Of a DNA stretch of 64,000 bases, positions 63,188 through 64,000 are shown piece after piece. Each line of letters begins with the position of its first letter. Positions within the stretch are counted from its first letter, which is position 1. Made by a program: the position numbers and the translations under genes. This DNA comes from Psychrobacter sp. Pi2-1. Lineage in GTDB: Bacteria; Pseudomonadota; Gammaproteobacteria; Pseudomonadales; Moraxellaceae. The notes under the pieces are model-generated. The model worked only from the letters and a program-made list of their open reading frames with translations, did not search any database and was not told the origin of the DNA. The stretch spans positions 1-64,000 of the forward strand of contig NZ_CAJHBO010000014.1 in the NCBI RefSeq assembly GCF_904846645.1. The letters are read 5' to 3'.

Positions 63188-64000
63188 TTATTTCTTAGTT
63201 TTAGTCACGCCAGCTTCTTGTAATAAAGCACCGAGTGTACCCATTTTACTTGGGGCTTCAGCTTTATCATTTTTTACTGGCTTACTACGATTGCTCGCGT
63301 TGTCTTTATCCTGACGCTTGCCACGTGGCTTAGACGGACGTTTGTCAGTAGCTGGACGGCTATTATTTGGACGGTCACTATTTGTATTATTACTGCGTGA
63401 ACGACTGGTTTTCTCGCCATCTGTACTAGCTGTCGTAGACTTGGCAGCCGTACGGACAGGTTTTTCAGATTCAGGTTTCATGCTAAATCCGATACGACCA
63501 CGTTTTTCATCGATAGAGATAACCCGTACCGATACGATATCACCAGGTTTGACACGGTTCATAGGATCTGCGACAAAGTCATTGGCCATCTGCGAGATAT
63601 GTACCAAGCCATCCTGATGTACACCAACATCAACGAAACAACCAAAGGCCGTTACATTGGTGACTACCCCTTCTAACATCATGCCTTCGCTCAAATCTTT
63701 GATGCTATTGACGTCATCACGGAAATTGGCCGTTTTAAATTCAGGACGAGGATCACGAGCAGGTTTGGCAAGCTCTTCGATAATCGCTTTTACGCTGACA
63801 TTATCGTCGTTAGCAGCCAATGTAGTCGTATCGATAGTATTTAACACGCCATCATTACCGATGACTTCTGACAACGGCTTTCCCGCTTGTGCGAGTAAAC
63901 TATCGACCAATGCATAGCTCTCTGGATGCACACCAGTGGCATCTAATGGATTGCTACCATTATGAATACGCAAGAAACCAGCTGCTTGCTCAAATGTCTT
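63188..64000 (-). CDS. tex: Transcription accessory protein Tex, C-terminal part
   Basis: The frame is open to the window edge (upstream codons read KTFEQAAGFLRI), so the gene is cut by the window, not truncated. NPLDATGVHPESY is the Tex helix-hairpin end; MLEGVVTNVTAFGCFVDVG and GLVHISQMA form the S1 RNA-binding domain, followed by a basic Lys/Arg/Ser/Asn-rich tail of about 80 residues. Tex binds RNA and affects transcription; highly conserved. Confidence 0.93.
   Translation of the reverse strand, partial: KTFEQAAGFLRIHNGSNPLDATGVHPESYALVDSLLAQAGKPLSEVIGNDGVLNTIDTTTLAANDDNVSVKAIIEELAKPARDPRPEFKTANFRDDVNSIKDLSEGMMLEGVVTNVTAFGCFVDVGVHQDGLVHISQMANDFVADPMNRVKPGDIVSVRVISIDEKRGRIGFSMKPESEKPVRTAAKSTTASTDGEKTSRSRSNNTNSDRPNNSRPATDKRPSKPRGKRQDKDNASNRSKPVKNDKAEAPSKMGTLGALLQEAGVTKTKK

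Noticed and set aside
1..64000. tRNA or rRNA genes, in particular a tRNA integration site for the island
   Set aside because: No cloverleaf-like sequence or rRNA segment was recognised; the visible island edge is in tmk instead.

Overview
The window looks like a Moraxellaceae chromosome, most likely Psychrobacter. This is an inference from the core genes (pabC, mltG, tmk, aroE, plsB, ettA, tex, a ferredoxin-reductase/desaturase pair) and from the moderate-GC core against very AT-rich accessory DNA; no 16S or marker search was possible. The left 37 kb is a mobile defence island and the right 27 kb is ordinary chromosome with one small second insertion.

Island, about 1-37,080. It opens with the end of an IS3-family (IS51-like) element that cuts the first gene of a four-gene recombinase module (68-6396: three tyrosine-recombinase-like proteins plus a helix-turn-helix/coiled-coil protein), probably the mobility module of the island. 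An IS3 element with a broken orfB follows and truncates a TIR-effector gene (7625-8509) that has a 100-codon partner. Then come a type III restriction-modification system (mod/res, 9004-13982), a two-gene adenine methylase/PD-(D/E)XK nuclease pair (14111-17773), a divergent XRE regulator and an unrecognised zinc-ribbon protein (17980-19556), a condensin-like Wadjet/Mks-type operon in the order SMC, KITE, kleisin, Toprim (19837-26553), and a Pycsar-like operon: a two-lobed nucleotide cyclase, an E2-like protein and a cyclic-nucleotide-binding TIR effector (26806-30034). An intact IS256-family element with an 8-bp target duplication, an inverted IS256 remnant, a 1273-residue DUF4365-like/TPR protein and an IS5-family element close the island, which ends inside the coding sequence of thymidylate kinase (tmk), leaving only its 5' part.

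Core side, 37,081-64,000. The usual pabC-mltG-tmk order is still visible, but a DpnII-type restriction-modification cassette (38935-42519: nuclease, DpnM-like and DpnA-like methylases, controller protein, 82-residue ORF) sits between pabC and mltG. Beyond it are a lipoprotein, aroE, a FUSC-type membrane protein, an acyl-CoA dehydrogenase, a secreted small protein, a tautomerase-like isomerase, ybaK, plsB, ettA, a ferredoxin reductase with a fatty acid desaturase, small metabolic genes, a saccharopine-dehydrogenase-like oxidoreductase, a secreted repeat protein and the 3' end of tex (cut by the window edge).

Working together, the island stacks DNA-modification barriers (three restriction-modification systems with the DpnII-type cassette), plasmid or DNA-topology surveillance (condensin-like operon) and NAD-depleting, cyclic-nucleotide-triggered abortive infection (Pycsar, TIR). 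A nearly identical palindrome stands upstream of both the type III system and the condensin operon, which suggests shared regulation across the island.
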